Assembly (NCBI GenBank): GCA_050015055.1
Contig: JBEKCD010000012.1
Span: 1 to 64,000, forward strand
Origin: JBEKCD01 sp050015055
GTDB lineage: Archaea > Thermoproteota > Bathyarchaeia > Bathyarchaeales > Bathycorpusculaceae
Direction: 5' to 3'
DNA: 64,000 nt
Shown: positions 17,046 through 25,645 of the stretch, one piece after another
Position numbering within the stretch: the first letter of the stretch is position 1
Layout of the letters: each line of letters starts with the position of its first letter
Position numbers and translations under genes: made by a program
The notes under the pieces: generated by a model
Seen by the model: the letters and a program-made list of their open reading frames with translations, nothing else
The model's database searches: none
Told to the model about the DNA's origin: nothing

Positions 17046-18536
17046 TTAGAAAATCTGTTTTGGCTTCAGTTTCAACCTAACTTTTGCTCTGTTTCTGCTA
17101 AACCAGCTGTAAACCGGAAACAGCGGGTACTTTACCGCTTTTGGTAAGCTGTCCTTGATTTCCTTTTGCAAACAAAGTCTGATTGCCATTTTGCCCTTTC
17201 CCGTTATGGGTACGTAGTATCTCGTAAGCGCAAATTGATTGAAGCCGTTGCTTAGTTTGAATCTGTCTAAAGATGGATGATTCCCCATTCTCCCGTACAT
17301 GATCCATTGTTGGTGCTGATCTGCAGACACCTCAATTGTCTTAGCTATCAATGCGTTGTTCAATGCTTTGTCCCAATGTTTCTGCAATGACAGTATTTGA
17401 GATATTAGGGCTATTTTGTCGCCATGAATGAGTTGGACGAATCCGACAAGCTCATTCTGCATGTAGGCTCCAACATACGTGGCATTTCTTGTCGAGGTCA
17501 GGCCTTTCAATATTGAATCTAGCGATATTCCATAATGCGGGAAGGCTCTTTCTTGCCTTATTGGGGTTTCGTTGTAGATTTTCCACATGCCCTTTGCCAG
17601 AACCTCGTTTGGTTCGGCTATGCCTGTCCCTATTCCGCTTTTCTCCGCTTTGCGAATCATGTTGCGTGTTTTTTTCCCTATGGTCCTCAGCCATTCCTGA
17701 TGGTCTGTTATATGCAGTAATGCAATGTTGTCGGTTGCCTTGGCCCATGTTTCTGCGGGATCTTCAACTTCGTAACACCATTTTCTCTCTAGAAAAGTGA
17801 AAACGTCTATCCTTCTATCTCTGAGTTTTCCGATGAGTTTTCCGCTTGGAACTATGTCTTTAAGATACTCTTCCTGGTTCCTGGCAATTTTGAAGAAGAG
17901 TTTCCTGCGAGACACTATACTATCAAGCTCAGTGTCGACCTCCAGGATCGTTCTTAGAGCTTCATAAAATGGCCCTCTGTGATTGATCTTTCCCCTCTGG
18001 AAAAGCCATATGGGATGAAAATACAAGACGAAGTCAGTTCCTGTTTTTCTCCTCACCGTGTTGACGACTTGCTCTATGGGTTGATAGTAGCACATGCTAT
18101 CTAGGGGAAAGCTGGGTATTGAAATCTTTGTGAAGTCTTTGAGGGGAAAATCCTTTGGGATCTCTGCTTCTCTTCCTTTTCTCTTCCACATTAAGCGTGC
18201 TATGAAACGTGCAGTGCCGTGAATCGTGTAGTAGTGAATCTTGCCGTGAGTGGCTGCTTCCATCTTTTTCAGTTCGCCGTTAGGATCGTTCACGACGTGA
18301 AGAGATACTTCATGTCTGTCGTTGTCCAGGAGTTTCAGGAGTTTTTCGTCTGGTGTCGTTTTAACTGTGAAGAACCAGTAGGCCTTCGCAGGCTCGCTGG
18401 TTTCGTTGATCATTCTTGCGACTATCTTGGGGTTGGATAAATAGTCCCTGCCCAGTCGGATTCCGAGCATGGTGTAGAGAAAACTTCTGGGTCTTGAAGG
18501 GTAAGGATAGTCGACGTCTATTCTGAATAGGATCAA
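17046..18536 (-). CDS. Fusion: polysaccharide-deacetylase-like + FemAB/GNAT domain (496 aa)
   Basis: Starts at TTG 18536 with AAGGA upstream. The first half opens with FRIDVDYP and later shows DRHEVSLHVVN and YFHPIWL, the metal-ligand pattern of NodB/polysaccharide deacetylase-like folds. The second half resembles the FemAB/GNAT acyltransferase fold (WLRTIGKKTRNMIRKAEKSG, ELVGFVQLIHGDKIALISQ, DRFKLSNGFNQ). The same two activities are encoded as separate overlapping genes at 22857-24663, in the opposite order. A role in modifying a surface sugar with an acyl or aminoacyl group is likely. It is divergent from the AT-rich polysaccharide operon. Confidence 0.7.
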   Translation of the reverse strand: MILFRIDVDYPYPSRPRSFLYTMLGIRLGRDYLSNPKIVARMINETSEPAKAYWFFTVKTTPDEKLLKLLDNDRHEVSLHVVNDPNGELKKMEAATHGKIHYYTIHGTARFIARLMWKRKGREAEIPKDFPLKDFTKISIPSFPLDSMCYYQPIEQVVNTVRRKTGTDFVLYFHPIWLFQRGKINHRGPFYEALRTILEVDTELDSIVSRRKLFFKIARNQEEYLKDIVPSGKLIGKLRDRRIDVFTFLERKWCYEVEDPAETWAKATDNIALLHITDHQEWLRTIGKKTRNMIRKAEKSGIGTGIAEPNEVLAKGMWKIYNETPIRQERAFPHYGISLDSILKGLTSTRNATYVGAYMQNELVGFVQLIHGDKIALISQILSLQKHWDKALNNALIAKTIEVSADQHQQWIMYGRMGNHPSLDRFKLSNGFNQFALTRYYVPITGKGKMAIRLCLQKEIKDSLPKAVKYPLFPVYSWFSRNRAKVRLKLKPKQIF

Positions 18537-18668
18537 AGTTTTTCCTTTTCCTCTCTCGTTCTATTCTCGGAGACTTCTTACTTTCCAGTTGATATAACTG
18601 TTATTCTACATTCATTCGTCGCTGGCCACCACAACTGTTGCGCATACGAACTTGAGGAGTGTTTGGTT

Positions 18669-18682
18669 AAGCATATATAACC
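18669..18682 (+). promoter_or_regulatory. Candidate TATA promoter of polysaccharide operon
   Basis: The sequence AAGCATATATAACC lies about 60 nt before the first ATG of the AT-rich operon. It matches an archaeal TATA box, and the spacing leaves a leader of about 35 nt containing a GCGCGCGCG tract (18707-18715) and the SD AAGGAG. Confidence 0.5.
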
Positions 18683-18737
18683 GTCATTATACTGAAACAG
18701 GAAGAAGCGCGCGCGATGAAGTCAAGGAGTAGAAGAA

Positions 18738-19811
18738 ATGGAAATGTTAAGATTGCTTTTCTTAGCAGATGGGGAAAGTGTTCATACTAAAAGGTTTTTG
18801 TCATATTTTGTTAATAAAGGGTACGACATTCATTTAATAACTTCTACAGCAAAACCTATCAAAGGAGTAAAGATTCATGAATTGAGGTTTTCTCTTGCTC
18901 GCAACTCTGGACTGTTTGCGTATGTAAGTTTTCCTTTACGAGTGTTAAGTATTTTGAAAACTATAAAGAAAATAAATCCAGATATCCTTCATGCACATTA
19001 TATAATAAATTATGGTCTTTGTGGCGTTTTATCTGGTTTTCATCCTTTTGTCTTGAGTGTATTAGGAAGTGATCTGACAAGGAGTTATAAAATCAAAAAG
19101 CTCGTTGCAAAATACGTTATTGCATGTTCTGATGTTGTCGATGGCTTTGTGTTGCGGGAACGTTTAATTAAGCTAGGTTGTAGTTCAAAAAAGATTTTTC
19201 CATATTCTTGGGGAGTTGATATAGATACTTTTTCTCCAAGAATTAGACAGAATAATCCACAGAAGAACGGATATTCAGTAATTTGTGCTAGATTTTGGAA
19301 ACCAATGTATTCAGTAGAAACATTCATCAAAGCTATTCCGCTAGTGCAAAAAACTATGAAAAATGTAAAATTTGTTTTGGTTGGTGGTGGTTTATCAGAA
19401 AATAATTTACAAGAATTAGCTAGAAAACTGGGTGTTTATGACGATATAGAATGGGTTGGTTTTGTTTCTGAAGAAGATATGCCGAAGTATTTAGCTAATG
19501 CAGACATTTGTGTTGATACATTTCCAAGATATGTTGGAATAGGACAGACCACAAGGCAAGCTATGTCTTGTGGAACACCTTCTATTATTACCAAAAGTGT
19601 TGATAATTTTGATGCAAAAATTGAGTTTAATTGTTTGACATATAGGCCAAGAGATTATCGAGATTTAGCTGGAAAAATAGTCTTTCTTCTTAGTAATGAA
19701 AATTTCAGAAGAAAGTTAGGAGAAGAATCAAGGGAATATGCACTGGAATTTTTTGATGAGAACAAGAATATGAAGTTAATGGAGAATGTTTATCATAACT
19801 TGGTGAAATAA
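18738..19811 (+). CDS. GT4 glycosyltransferase (357 aa)
   Basis: A GT-B glycosyltransferase, first gene of the AT-rich operon; start ATG 18738 with AAGGAG upstream. It begins LRLLFLADGESVHTKRFLSY, typical of GT4 members with a short N-terminal domain. It shows PYSWGVDIDTFSP, ICARFWKPMYSVETF (donor domain start) and a degenerate E-x7-E region (TFPRYVGIGQTTRQAMSCGTP) in which Glu is replaced. The activity is probably transfer of a nucleotide-linked sugar to a surface glycan. The stop overlaps the next ATG by one base. Base composition is clearly more AT-rich than in flanking genes. Confidence 0.82.
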   Translation: MEMLRLLFLADGESVHTKRFLSYFVNKGYDIHLITSTAKPIKGVKIHELRFSLARNSGLFAYVSFPLRVLSILKTIKKINPDILHAHYIINYGLCGVLSGFHPFVLSVLGSDLTRSYKIKKLVAKYVIACSDVVDGFVLRERLIKLGCSSKKIFPYSWGVDIDTFSPRIRQNNPQKNGYSVICARFWKPMYSVETFIKAIPLVQKTMKNVKFVLVGGGLSENNLQELARKLGVYDDIEWVGFVSEEDMPKYLANADICVDTFPRYVGIGQTTRQAMSCGTPSIITKSVDNFDAKIEFNCLTYRPRDYRDLAGKIVFLLSNENFRRKLGEESREYALEFFDENKNMKLMENVYHNLVK

Positions 19812-20887
19812 TGAATATAAATATAGAAAGAAAAAGAAGAGTTGTAAAGAAGACAATAGAAAAGTTCAATTTGAACCTTAAGGAATTAACAGTTTTTACA
19901 GAGGCAGCTACAGGAAACTATCTGTATACTTCAATTGCATCTGCATTAGCTGGTTCTGACCAAGTATTTGCTGTGGCAAAAGATTCAAAATATGGAGAAA
20001 AAGATGAAGTTAAAAAGCAAACTCTGAAAGAAGCAAAGGAATTAGGAGTTGAAGATAAAATTACAGTTCTTTTCAGAAAAGACAAAAATTGTCTGAGCAA
20101 AAGCGATATTATTACCAATTCTGGATTTGTACGTCCTATTACAAAAGAAATGGTTTCGTGTATGAAATCCAATGCAGTGATACCATTAATGTTTTCTGCC
20201 AGGGATTTTCGAACAGAAGATATTGACCTAGAAATGTGCCATAAAAAAGGAGTTACTATTTTGGGTACAGATGAGAACCATCCAATGCTTGATTTGTTTA
20301 GATCTGTTGGATTTTATATATGCAAACTTTTGTTTGAGAAGAATCTTAGTGTTTTCAAAAACAAGATATTACTAATTGGAAGCGGAGATTTAGGTAATTA
20401 TCCAACAGATTTCTTTATCAAAAATGATATTTTGATTGATAGGATAGCTTTCGATGATAATGTTCCTGAAGAACAAAGACCGTTTGTACGTAACCGCAAG
20501 GATGTCATCAGAAACTTGAGTTCGTATGATGCAATTATTGTAGCTGAACTCATTCACAACATTGATATACTATCTAATAATGGTTTTATTCCAATAGGTT
20601 TATTGAAAGAGAAGAATCCTCTAGTTCAAATAATACATCTTACAGGTTCAATTAGTAAAAGTGATGTACTTAGAGCACATTTGGAATTATATCCAAAGGA
20701 TATTAAGCCTTTTGGGTATATGTCAGTTTGTTGTGATCATTTAGGACCAAACAGCGCAATAGAATTAAATATCGCTAGTTTGAAAGTTGGTGAAGTGGCA
20801 ACTAGATGCAGATTGAATGGTTTGGGAGTCAAAGAGACAATAGATTACTCTGCACAAAACAGTTTCGCTGAGAAAATTAAACTTTGA
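19811..20887 (+). CDS. Rossmann-fold protein of polysaccharide operon (358 aa), unknown
   Basis: The central motif KILLIGSGDLGNYP near residue 183 looks like a dinucleotide-binding loop. The N-terminal part (TVFTEAATGNYLYTSIASAL) and mid part (SDIITNSGFVRPITKEM, then GVTILGTDENHPMLDLF) recall the two-lobe layout of NAD-dependent dehydrogenases of the formate/SAH-hydrolase type. I do not see a complete catalytic triad and cannot assign a substrate. Position between a glycosyltransferase and an acetyltransferase suggests sugar-precursor metabolism. Overlap with the gene before is one base. Confidence 0.6.
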   Translation: MNINIERKRRVVKKTIEKFNLNLKELTVFTEAATGNYLYTSIASALAGSDQVFAVAKDSKYGEKDEVKKQTLKEAKELGVEDKITVLFRKDKNCLSKSDIITNSGFVRPITKEMVSCMKSNAVIPLMFSARDFRTEDIDLEMCHKKGVTILGTDENHPMLDLFRSVGFYICKLLFEKNLSVFKNKILLIGSGDLGNYPTDFFIKNDILIDRIAFDDNVPEEQRPFVRNRKDVIRNLSSYDAIIVAELIHNIDILSNNGFIPIGLLKEKNPLVQIIHLTGSISKSDVLRAHLELYPKDIKPFGYMSVCCDHLGPNSAIELNIASLKVGEVATRCRLNGLGVKETIDYSAQNSFAEKIKL

Positions 20888-20900
20888 AGAGGATGATGAA

Positions 20901-21515
20901 TTGAAATCTGATATAGAACTAGATGTAAAAGAAGAGAAATTATGGGAACAATTGAAGGAATTGCACGCCAAGCTAAGGGAATATACTAAGAAGAAATATA
21001 ATCGAATGAATCCTTTTGTTGAGGACTTGTTTGACTGGAAAGAAAAAGGGACTTTTTGGGGAGGTAAGAACGTTACGATATTTGATTCTACAACAGTTAC
21101 TGGCAATGTAGTCATTGGAGATAACACCTGGATAGGACCATTTTGTAGTATAGATGGAACAGGAGGATTAAAAATTGGAAGGTTCTGTGTAATTAGTAGT
21201 GGTACAAGAATAGTTACTCATGATACTGTAAAATCTACATTGTCAGAAGGAAAGTGCAAATATGAATACAGTCCCGTAGTTGTTGGTGATTGTAGCTTTA
21301 TAGGTGTAAATTCTGTAATTTTGAAGGGTTCAATAATCGGAAGTCATTGTGTAATTGGAGCAAGTAGTCTTGTGAACAGACGTTTTGAAGATTTTTCTAT
21401 AGTTGCAGGAGTTCCAGCTAGAAAAATAGGTGAAGTTGTGATGAAGAATGATAATGTAGTATTAAGGTATTTGAAACCAACTGTTAAGAAAAAATTGAGA
21501 GGCGAAAACATTTGA
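20901..21515 (+). CDS. Left-handed beta-helix acyltransferase (204 aa)
   Basis: Start is TTG 20901 with GAGGATG upstream. After a charged helical N-terminus, residues about 65-180 show hexapeptide repeats (VTGNVVIGDNTWIGPFCSI, then VIGASSLVNRRFEDFSIVAG) and the usual ending GVPARKIGEVV. This is a trimeric O- or N-acetyltransferase of the WbbJ/maltose acetyltransferase class. The substrate is probably a nucleotide sugar or glycan of this operon. Its stop overlaps the following TTG start by four bases. Confidence 0.85.
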   Translation: MKSDIELDVKEEKLWEQLKELHAKLREYTKKKYNRMNPFVEDLFDWKEKGTFWGGKNVTIFDSTTVTGNVVIGDNTWIGPFCSIDGTGGLKIGRFCVISSGTRIVTHDTVKSTLSEGKCKYEYSPVVVGDCSFIGVNSVILKGSIIGSHCVIGASSLVNRRFEDFSIVAGVPARKIGEVVMKNDNVVLRYLKPTVKKKLRGENI

Positions 21516-22561
21516 AAGTATTGGTTACTGGAGCAACAGGATTTGTTGGAACCTATCTTGTAGATCACCTAGTCAAAGAAGGAGTTGAAGTCGTAGCTAC
21601 TGGTAGGCGAAAAGATGGGGAAGAATATTACAAGAGTATTGGTGTACCATTTGCAAATGTAGACATTACTAAGATTGGAGATTTTGCTAAACTCCCAAAA
21701 GATATAGATGCAGTTGCACATTTAGCTGGACTTCTGAGTATAGATATGTATTCACCGCTTGAATATCTTACAATAAATACTTTTGGCACATATAATGTTT
21801 TAGAGTATTGCAGGATGAATGATATTGGAAAAATAGTATTTGCTATGACTCATAGTCATGTTAATCAAGCTGAAACAACTGTCATTACAGAAGAGACTCC
21901 TGAAAAATTCTCAGGTCTTATATCAAAATCAACATCGACTCCATATGTTATATCTAAAATAGCAGCGATGAAATTTGTTGAAAGTTATACCGGAAATTAC
22001 GGAATAAGAGGTATAAGTTTGAGGCTTCCTGGTGTTAGAGGATATGGTAGCAGGTTTATTTCATTTTGGGATGGTAAACCAGAAGTAAATGCTTTCCAAA
22101 AGTTTATCACTAGAGCAATGAGGAGTGAGCCTATAGAAATTTGGGGGAAGCATGAAACATATAGAGATTTGGTTTATGTGAAGGATGTGGCAAGTGGTTT
22201 TGCTAAGGCATTGAAAAGCAAGAACGCTATAGGGCTGTATAATGTTGCTTCAGGAGTTGGCACTACAATAGATGAAGAGCTAAGAGCTATCATCTCAGCA
22301 TTTTCACCAAAAGGTAAACCTTCAAAACTCATATATAGACCAGACATACCAGAAGTCAAAAGGAAAAATGCTATCTTTTCAATTGAAAAAGCTAAGCAGG
22401 ACTTTGGATATATTGCAAACTATCCTTATGAGGTAGCGATGAAAGATTACGTGGAAGAAATGAATCTTGGTAGATTCAGATATTTAGTTGCTATACAGGA
22501 GGAAGTGTTGTTCAAGAAATTCGGAAAAACTATAGAACAAGTTCTCAGCTCCCATGCATGA
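21512..22561 (+). CDS. NAD-dependent sugar epimerase/dehydratase, extended SDR (349 aa)
   Basis: The N-terminus KVLVTGATGFVGTYLVDHL is the NAD-binding GxxGxxG motif. The catalytic Tyr-Lys appears as YVISK near residue 146, with an upstream MTHSHVNQ in place of the common SSxxVYG. Length fits nucleotide-sugar epimerases, reductases or dehydratases. It starts at TTG 21512 inside the previous stop. Exact substrate cannot be read. Downstream a 295-bp gap separates it from the second half of the operon. Confidence 0.82.
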   Translation: MKVLVTGATGFVGTYLVDHLVKEGVEVVATGRRKDGEEYYKSIGVPFANVDITKIGDFAKLPKDIDAVAHLAGLLSIDMYSPLEYLTINTFGTYNVLEYCRMNDIGKIVFAMTHSHVNQAETTVITEETPEKFSGLISKSTSTPYVISKIAAMKFVESYTGNYGIRGISLRLPGVRGYGSRFISFWDGKPEVNAFQKFITRAMRSEPIEIWGKHETYRDLVYVKDVASGFAKALKSKNAIGLYNVASGVGTTIDEELRAIISAFSPKGKPSKLIYRPDIPEVKRKNAIFSIEKAKQDFGYIANYPYEVAMKDYVEEMNLGRFRYLVAIQEEVLFKKFGKTIEQVLSSHA

Positions 22562-22675
22562 TAAATAATACCGGACGTGGAAAGTAATGAGTCGTATGAA
22601 TGTAGATCGGGACAAAAAGTTTAGTGAATATCGCGATAGAACTTTTCTAAAAACAAATAAAAAGTATGAGAGTTT

Positions 22676-22792
22676 GTGTCAATTGCTAGTGATTGGAACA
22701 CTAGCAGAATAAGTAGTGAAGAAGCATACAAACGGTTTAAGAAGTTTGACCAAAGCAGCAATATGGTGAATGAATATCATCGCGCGCGCTAA
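22676..22792 (+). pseudogene. Short ORF or gene remnant (38 aa)
   Basis: In the otherwise empty gap 22562-22856, a frame from GTG 22676 encodes a 38-residue peptide beginning VSIASDWNTSRISSEEAYKR and ending MVNEYHRAR, with protein-like composition. The stop falls directly after a CGCGCGCGC tract. It resembles the N-terminal end of a larger enzyme rather than a complete protein, so I favour a remnant. A 41-aa frame (22587-22712) overlaps it in another phase and is less convincing. Confidence 0.3.
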
Positions 22793-22856
22793 ACCAAACT
22801 ATGTGCAATAAGCTAGAATGCAAAGGACAAGTCTGGGCAAATAGGTTGAAACACTG

Positions 22857-23963
22857 GTGCTGTATATGTTAAATGAGTCTGAAGTCAACATAGAAAAACT
22901 AAAATCTGAAGATATAGAAGATTATGATTCTGTAGTCATGTCTTCAACAACTGGTATGTTGTCTCATACTGTTAGATTTGGAAAAGTTCTGCAAAGCTTT
23001 ACTGAAACTGAACCATTCTATCTTGTTGCAAAAATCAATGGGAAAATCGTTGGAGTATTACCTTCTCTATTGAAAAAAAATGAAAAATATGGAAATGTTC
23101 TAAACTCACTTCCATTTTTTGGGATGCATGGCGGACCTGTAGTTCTTTCACTTAAGGAAAAAGAACATTTCCAAGTCAAAAAGAGTTTGTTGCTTGCTTT
23201 TAAAGAATTAGCAAAAGAAAATCATTGTGTGTTTTCTACACTCATCCTTACACCTTTTGAACCTGATGTTGATTTTGTCAGAGAAACTCTTAAACCCAAT
23301 TTCATTGACTCGAAAATAACTCAGATGGTAGTATCAGCTACATGCTCAGGGAATATTGAAAACCAGATTTTATACAAAACTGTGGAAAAAAGGTGTAGAA
23401 CTGCTATTCGGAAAGCACAGAAGAATAAAATTGAAGTTGAAATTGCGCAGGATCTAAAATATGCTGACAAGTTGATAGAAATGCACAAAGTTGGAATGAT
23501 GAAAAAACAGGGGGTTGTTAAACCTCCAAAATTCTTTGAGATTCTGTTCAATGAGTTAGCTCAGAATACAGATTTCAAAATTTTTTGGGCTTTGAAAGAC
23601 AATCAGATAATAGCTGGTTTATTGCTTCTTTACTATAAGAATATTGTTGAGTATTTCACTCCTAGCTTTAGGCTTGAATATAATGACTTACAACCAAATA
23701 CATTGCTAATTTATGAAGCTATGAAAGATGCTTTGGAACACGGTTATAATATCTGGAATTTTGGTGGAGGAGCAAGATTAGGTGGTGTATATTTGTTCAA
23801 AAGGAGTTGGGGAGCTAAAGATTATCAGTATTATTATTTCATAAACTCTTATGGCGATACTAGTGAAATACTAAATCTTAAACAAGAAGAACTGATGTCT
23901 GAATATGAATGGTTTTATGTTCTTCCATTTAGAGAATTGATGAGAGGCACGATTAATGATTAA
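22857..23963 (+). CDS. FemAB/GNAT-fold acyltransferase (368 aa)
   Basis: Start is GTG 22857 or ATG 22866. The duplicated GNAT layout of FemAB/FemX-type proteins is visible: PFYLVAKINGKIVGVLPSLL in the first half, RCRTAIRKAQKNKIEVEI in the linker, and IIAGLLLLYYKNIVEYF plus WNFGGGARLGGVYLFKRSWG in the second. Such proteins transfer aminoacyl or acyl groups to cell-surface precursors. It overlaps the next gene, a deacetylase-like protein, by 8 nt; the same two domains are fused in the gene at 17046-18536. Confidence 0.75.
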   Translation: MLYMLNESEVNIEKLKSEDIEDYDSVVMSSTTGMLSHTVRFGKVLQSFTETEPFYLVAKINGKIVGVLPSLLKKNEKYGNVLNSLPFFGMHGGPVVLSLKEKEHFQVKKSLLLAFKELAKENHCVFSTLILTPFEPDVDFVRETLKPNFIDSKITQMVVSATCSGNIENQILYKTVEKRCRTAIRKAQKNKIEVEIAQDLKYADKLIEMHKVGMMKKQGVVKPPKFFEILFNELAQNTDFKIFWALKDNQIIAGLLLLYYKNIVEYFTPSFRLEYNDLQPNTLLIYEAMKDALEHGYNIWNFGGGARLGGVYLFKRSWGAKDYQYYYFINSYGDTSEILNLKQEELMSEYEWFYVLPFRELMRGTIND

Positions 23964-24663
23964 CGAAATATGCGTTACTTTAGATGTAGATTGGGCTTGT
24001 GATGAGATTGTTGAGTATTCAATTAATCTTTTAAAGGAATATAAGGTAAAAGCAACTATCTTTGCTACTCATGAATCTGAACTTTTGAGAACTCTGAAAC
24101 AAAAAACCTTTGAGATTGGAATACATCCAAATTTTCTTGAAAATGCTGACCACGAAAAAACGGTTGATACTTTGTTACAAATTTATCCAAATGCAGTTGG
24201 AGTACGTTGTCATGGTTGTTTTCAGTCAACCAGTGTTTTCAGATTATTCATCAGTAAAGAACTAAAGTATGATTGTAGCACCTATATTCCATTAGTAGAG
24301 AATCTTAAACCTTGGACACGACTGAAAGAACTTGTTTGTATTCCATTTTATTGGTGTGATGATACACTCTTCTATAGTGGTTTACCTTTTGATTTATCTC
24401 AATTACATGTTTCGAAGAATGGTTTGAAAGTATATGTTTTTCATCCTATACACATCTTTACAAATACCCAGTCAGAGGAACATTATAGAAGATTTAAACC
24501 GTTTTATCATGAGCCGAACAAGCTAATTAGTTCAAGAGGAAAAAATGAAGGGACAAAGACTATGTTTGTCCAATTATTAGATTACATTCATGAGAATAGA
24601 ATATCATATACTTGTAAGGAGATATATCAACAATATTTAAGGAGGAAAAAGAATGAAGAATAA
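23956..24663 (+). CDS. Polysaccharide-deacetylase-like protein (235 aa)
   Basis: A NodB-type fold is suggested by CVTLDVDWACDEIV (metal-binding Asp pair), KVKATIFATHES, FEIGIHPNF (His ligand) and GVRCHGCFQ (catalytic Arg region), ending with VYVFHPIHIF. The C-terminus binds tightly into the next gene, with an 11-nt overlap. Likely role: N- or O-deacetylation of a sugar in surface glycan assembly, partnered with the upstream FemAB-like enzyme. Metal ligands differ somewhat from classical deacetylases, so activity is uncertain. Confidence 0.72.
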   Translation: MINEICVTLDVDWACDEIVEYSINLLKEYKVKATIFATHESELLRTLKQKTFEIGIHPNFLENADHEKTVDTLLQIYPNAVGVRCHGCFQSTSVFRLFISKELKYDCSTYIPLVENLKPWTRLKELVCIPFYWCDDTLFYSGLPFDLSQLHVSKNGLKVYVFHPIHIFTNTQSEEHYRRFKPFYHEPNKLISSRGKNEGTKTMFVQLLDYIHENRISYTCKEIYQQYLRRKKNEE

Positions 24664-25633
24664 AGTTGTGGTCACAGGCGGAGCAGGTTTCATTGGTTCA
24701 CACTTGGTACACAAACTTGTAGATTTAGGATATGATGTGGTTGTTCTAGACAATTTGACTAGAGGAAGACTAGAATATATACAGGACTTGGTTGGTACTA
24801 ACAAAGATTTTATGCAAGAATTAGTTGATGTCAAAAAAGCAGAATTTTTTGAAGGTGACATAAGAGATTCATGTACTGTACGCGATGTTATGAAAGGAGC
24901 AAAATATGTTTTTCATGAAGCTGCTGTCTGCATTAATTATTCAGTTGCACATCCAGAAGAAAGTATTGGAATCAATGTAGATGGAAGCTTCAATGTTTTC
25001 AAAGCAGCATCCGATGCAGGTGTAGAGAAGCTGATATTTGCTTCTTCGGCTTCAGTTTATGGGAATCCAAAATATCTTCCAATGGATGAAAACCATCCAT
25101 TCAATCCCATAACTCCTTATTGTGTAAGCAAGATCTCAGGAGAATATGCTTTGAAGATTTTTGCTTCTAAAGGGCTGAAATATAATATTCTAAGAAATTT
25201 CAATGTTTATGGACCTAGACAGAGTGTCGATGCCTTCTATACTTCAGTGATAGTTAATTTTATGAAAAATGTTAGCGAAGGAAAACCACCATTAATTGTT
25301 GGTGATGGTAGTCAAACTATGGATTTTGTGAATGTTCATGACGTAGTAGATGCCAACATTCTTGCCTTAGAAAGTGATGTTTGTGGAGAGGCATTTAATG
25401 TGGGAAGTGGTATTTCGGTGTCTGTCAAGACTCTTGCTGAAACCATACTCAAACTTTTCAACAGTAAGTTAGAACCAAACTACTACCAAAAAGAAAAGAA
25501 GACTATTGTCACTAGAAGACAAGCTGATATTTCAAAAATAGAAAAAATGTTGAAGTTCAAACCGAAAGTCGGATTCGAAGAGGGTTTGGCTGAGATTTCT
25601 AAAGACATTATGAAAAATCCAAAGTTCTACTAG
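24653..25633 (+). CDS. UDP-sugar 4-epimerase-type SDR (326 aa)
   Basis: ATG 24653 has AAGGAGG upstream. The Rossmann motif is VVVTGGAGFIGSHLVHKL; the catalytic set is FASSASVYGNPKYLP and YCVSKISGEY (Tyr-x3-Lys). Middle-region landmarks NFNVYGPRQ and VGDGSQTMDFVNVHDVVDA match GalE/WbpP-like epimerases. It converts a UDP-hexose or UDP-hexuronate epimer for glycan synthesis. It overlaps the deacetylase gene by 11 nt and lies 12 nt before the aminotransferase gene. Confidence 0.9.
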   Translation: MKNKVVVTGGAGFIGSHLVHKLVDLGYDVVVLDNLTRGRLEYIQDLVGTNKDFMQELVDVKKAEFFEGDIRDSCTVRDVMKGAKYVFHEAAVCINYSVAHPEESIGINVDGSFNVFKAASDAGVEKLIFASSASVYGNPKYLPMDENHPFNPITPYCVSKISGEYALKIFASKGLKYNILRNFNVYGPRQSVDAFYTSVIVNFMKNVSEGKPPLIVGDGSQTMDFVNVHDVVDANILALESDVCGEAFNVGSGISVSVKTLAETILKLFNSKLEPNYYQKEKKTIVTRRQADISKIEKMLKFKPKVGFEEGLAEISKDIMKNPKFY

Positions 25634-25645
25634 GACGTGAGAAAA

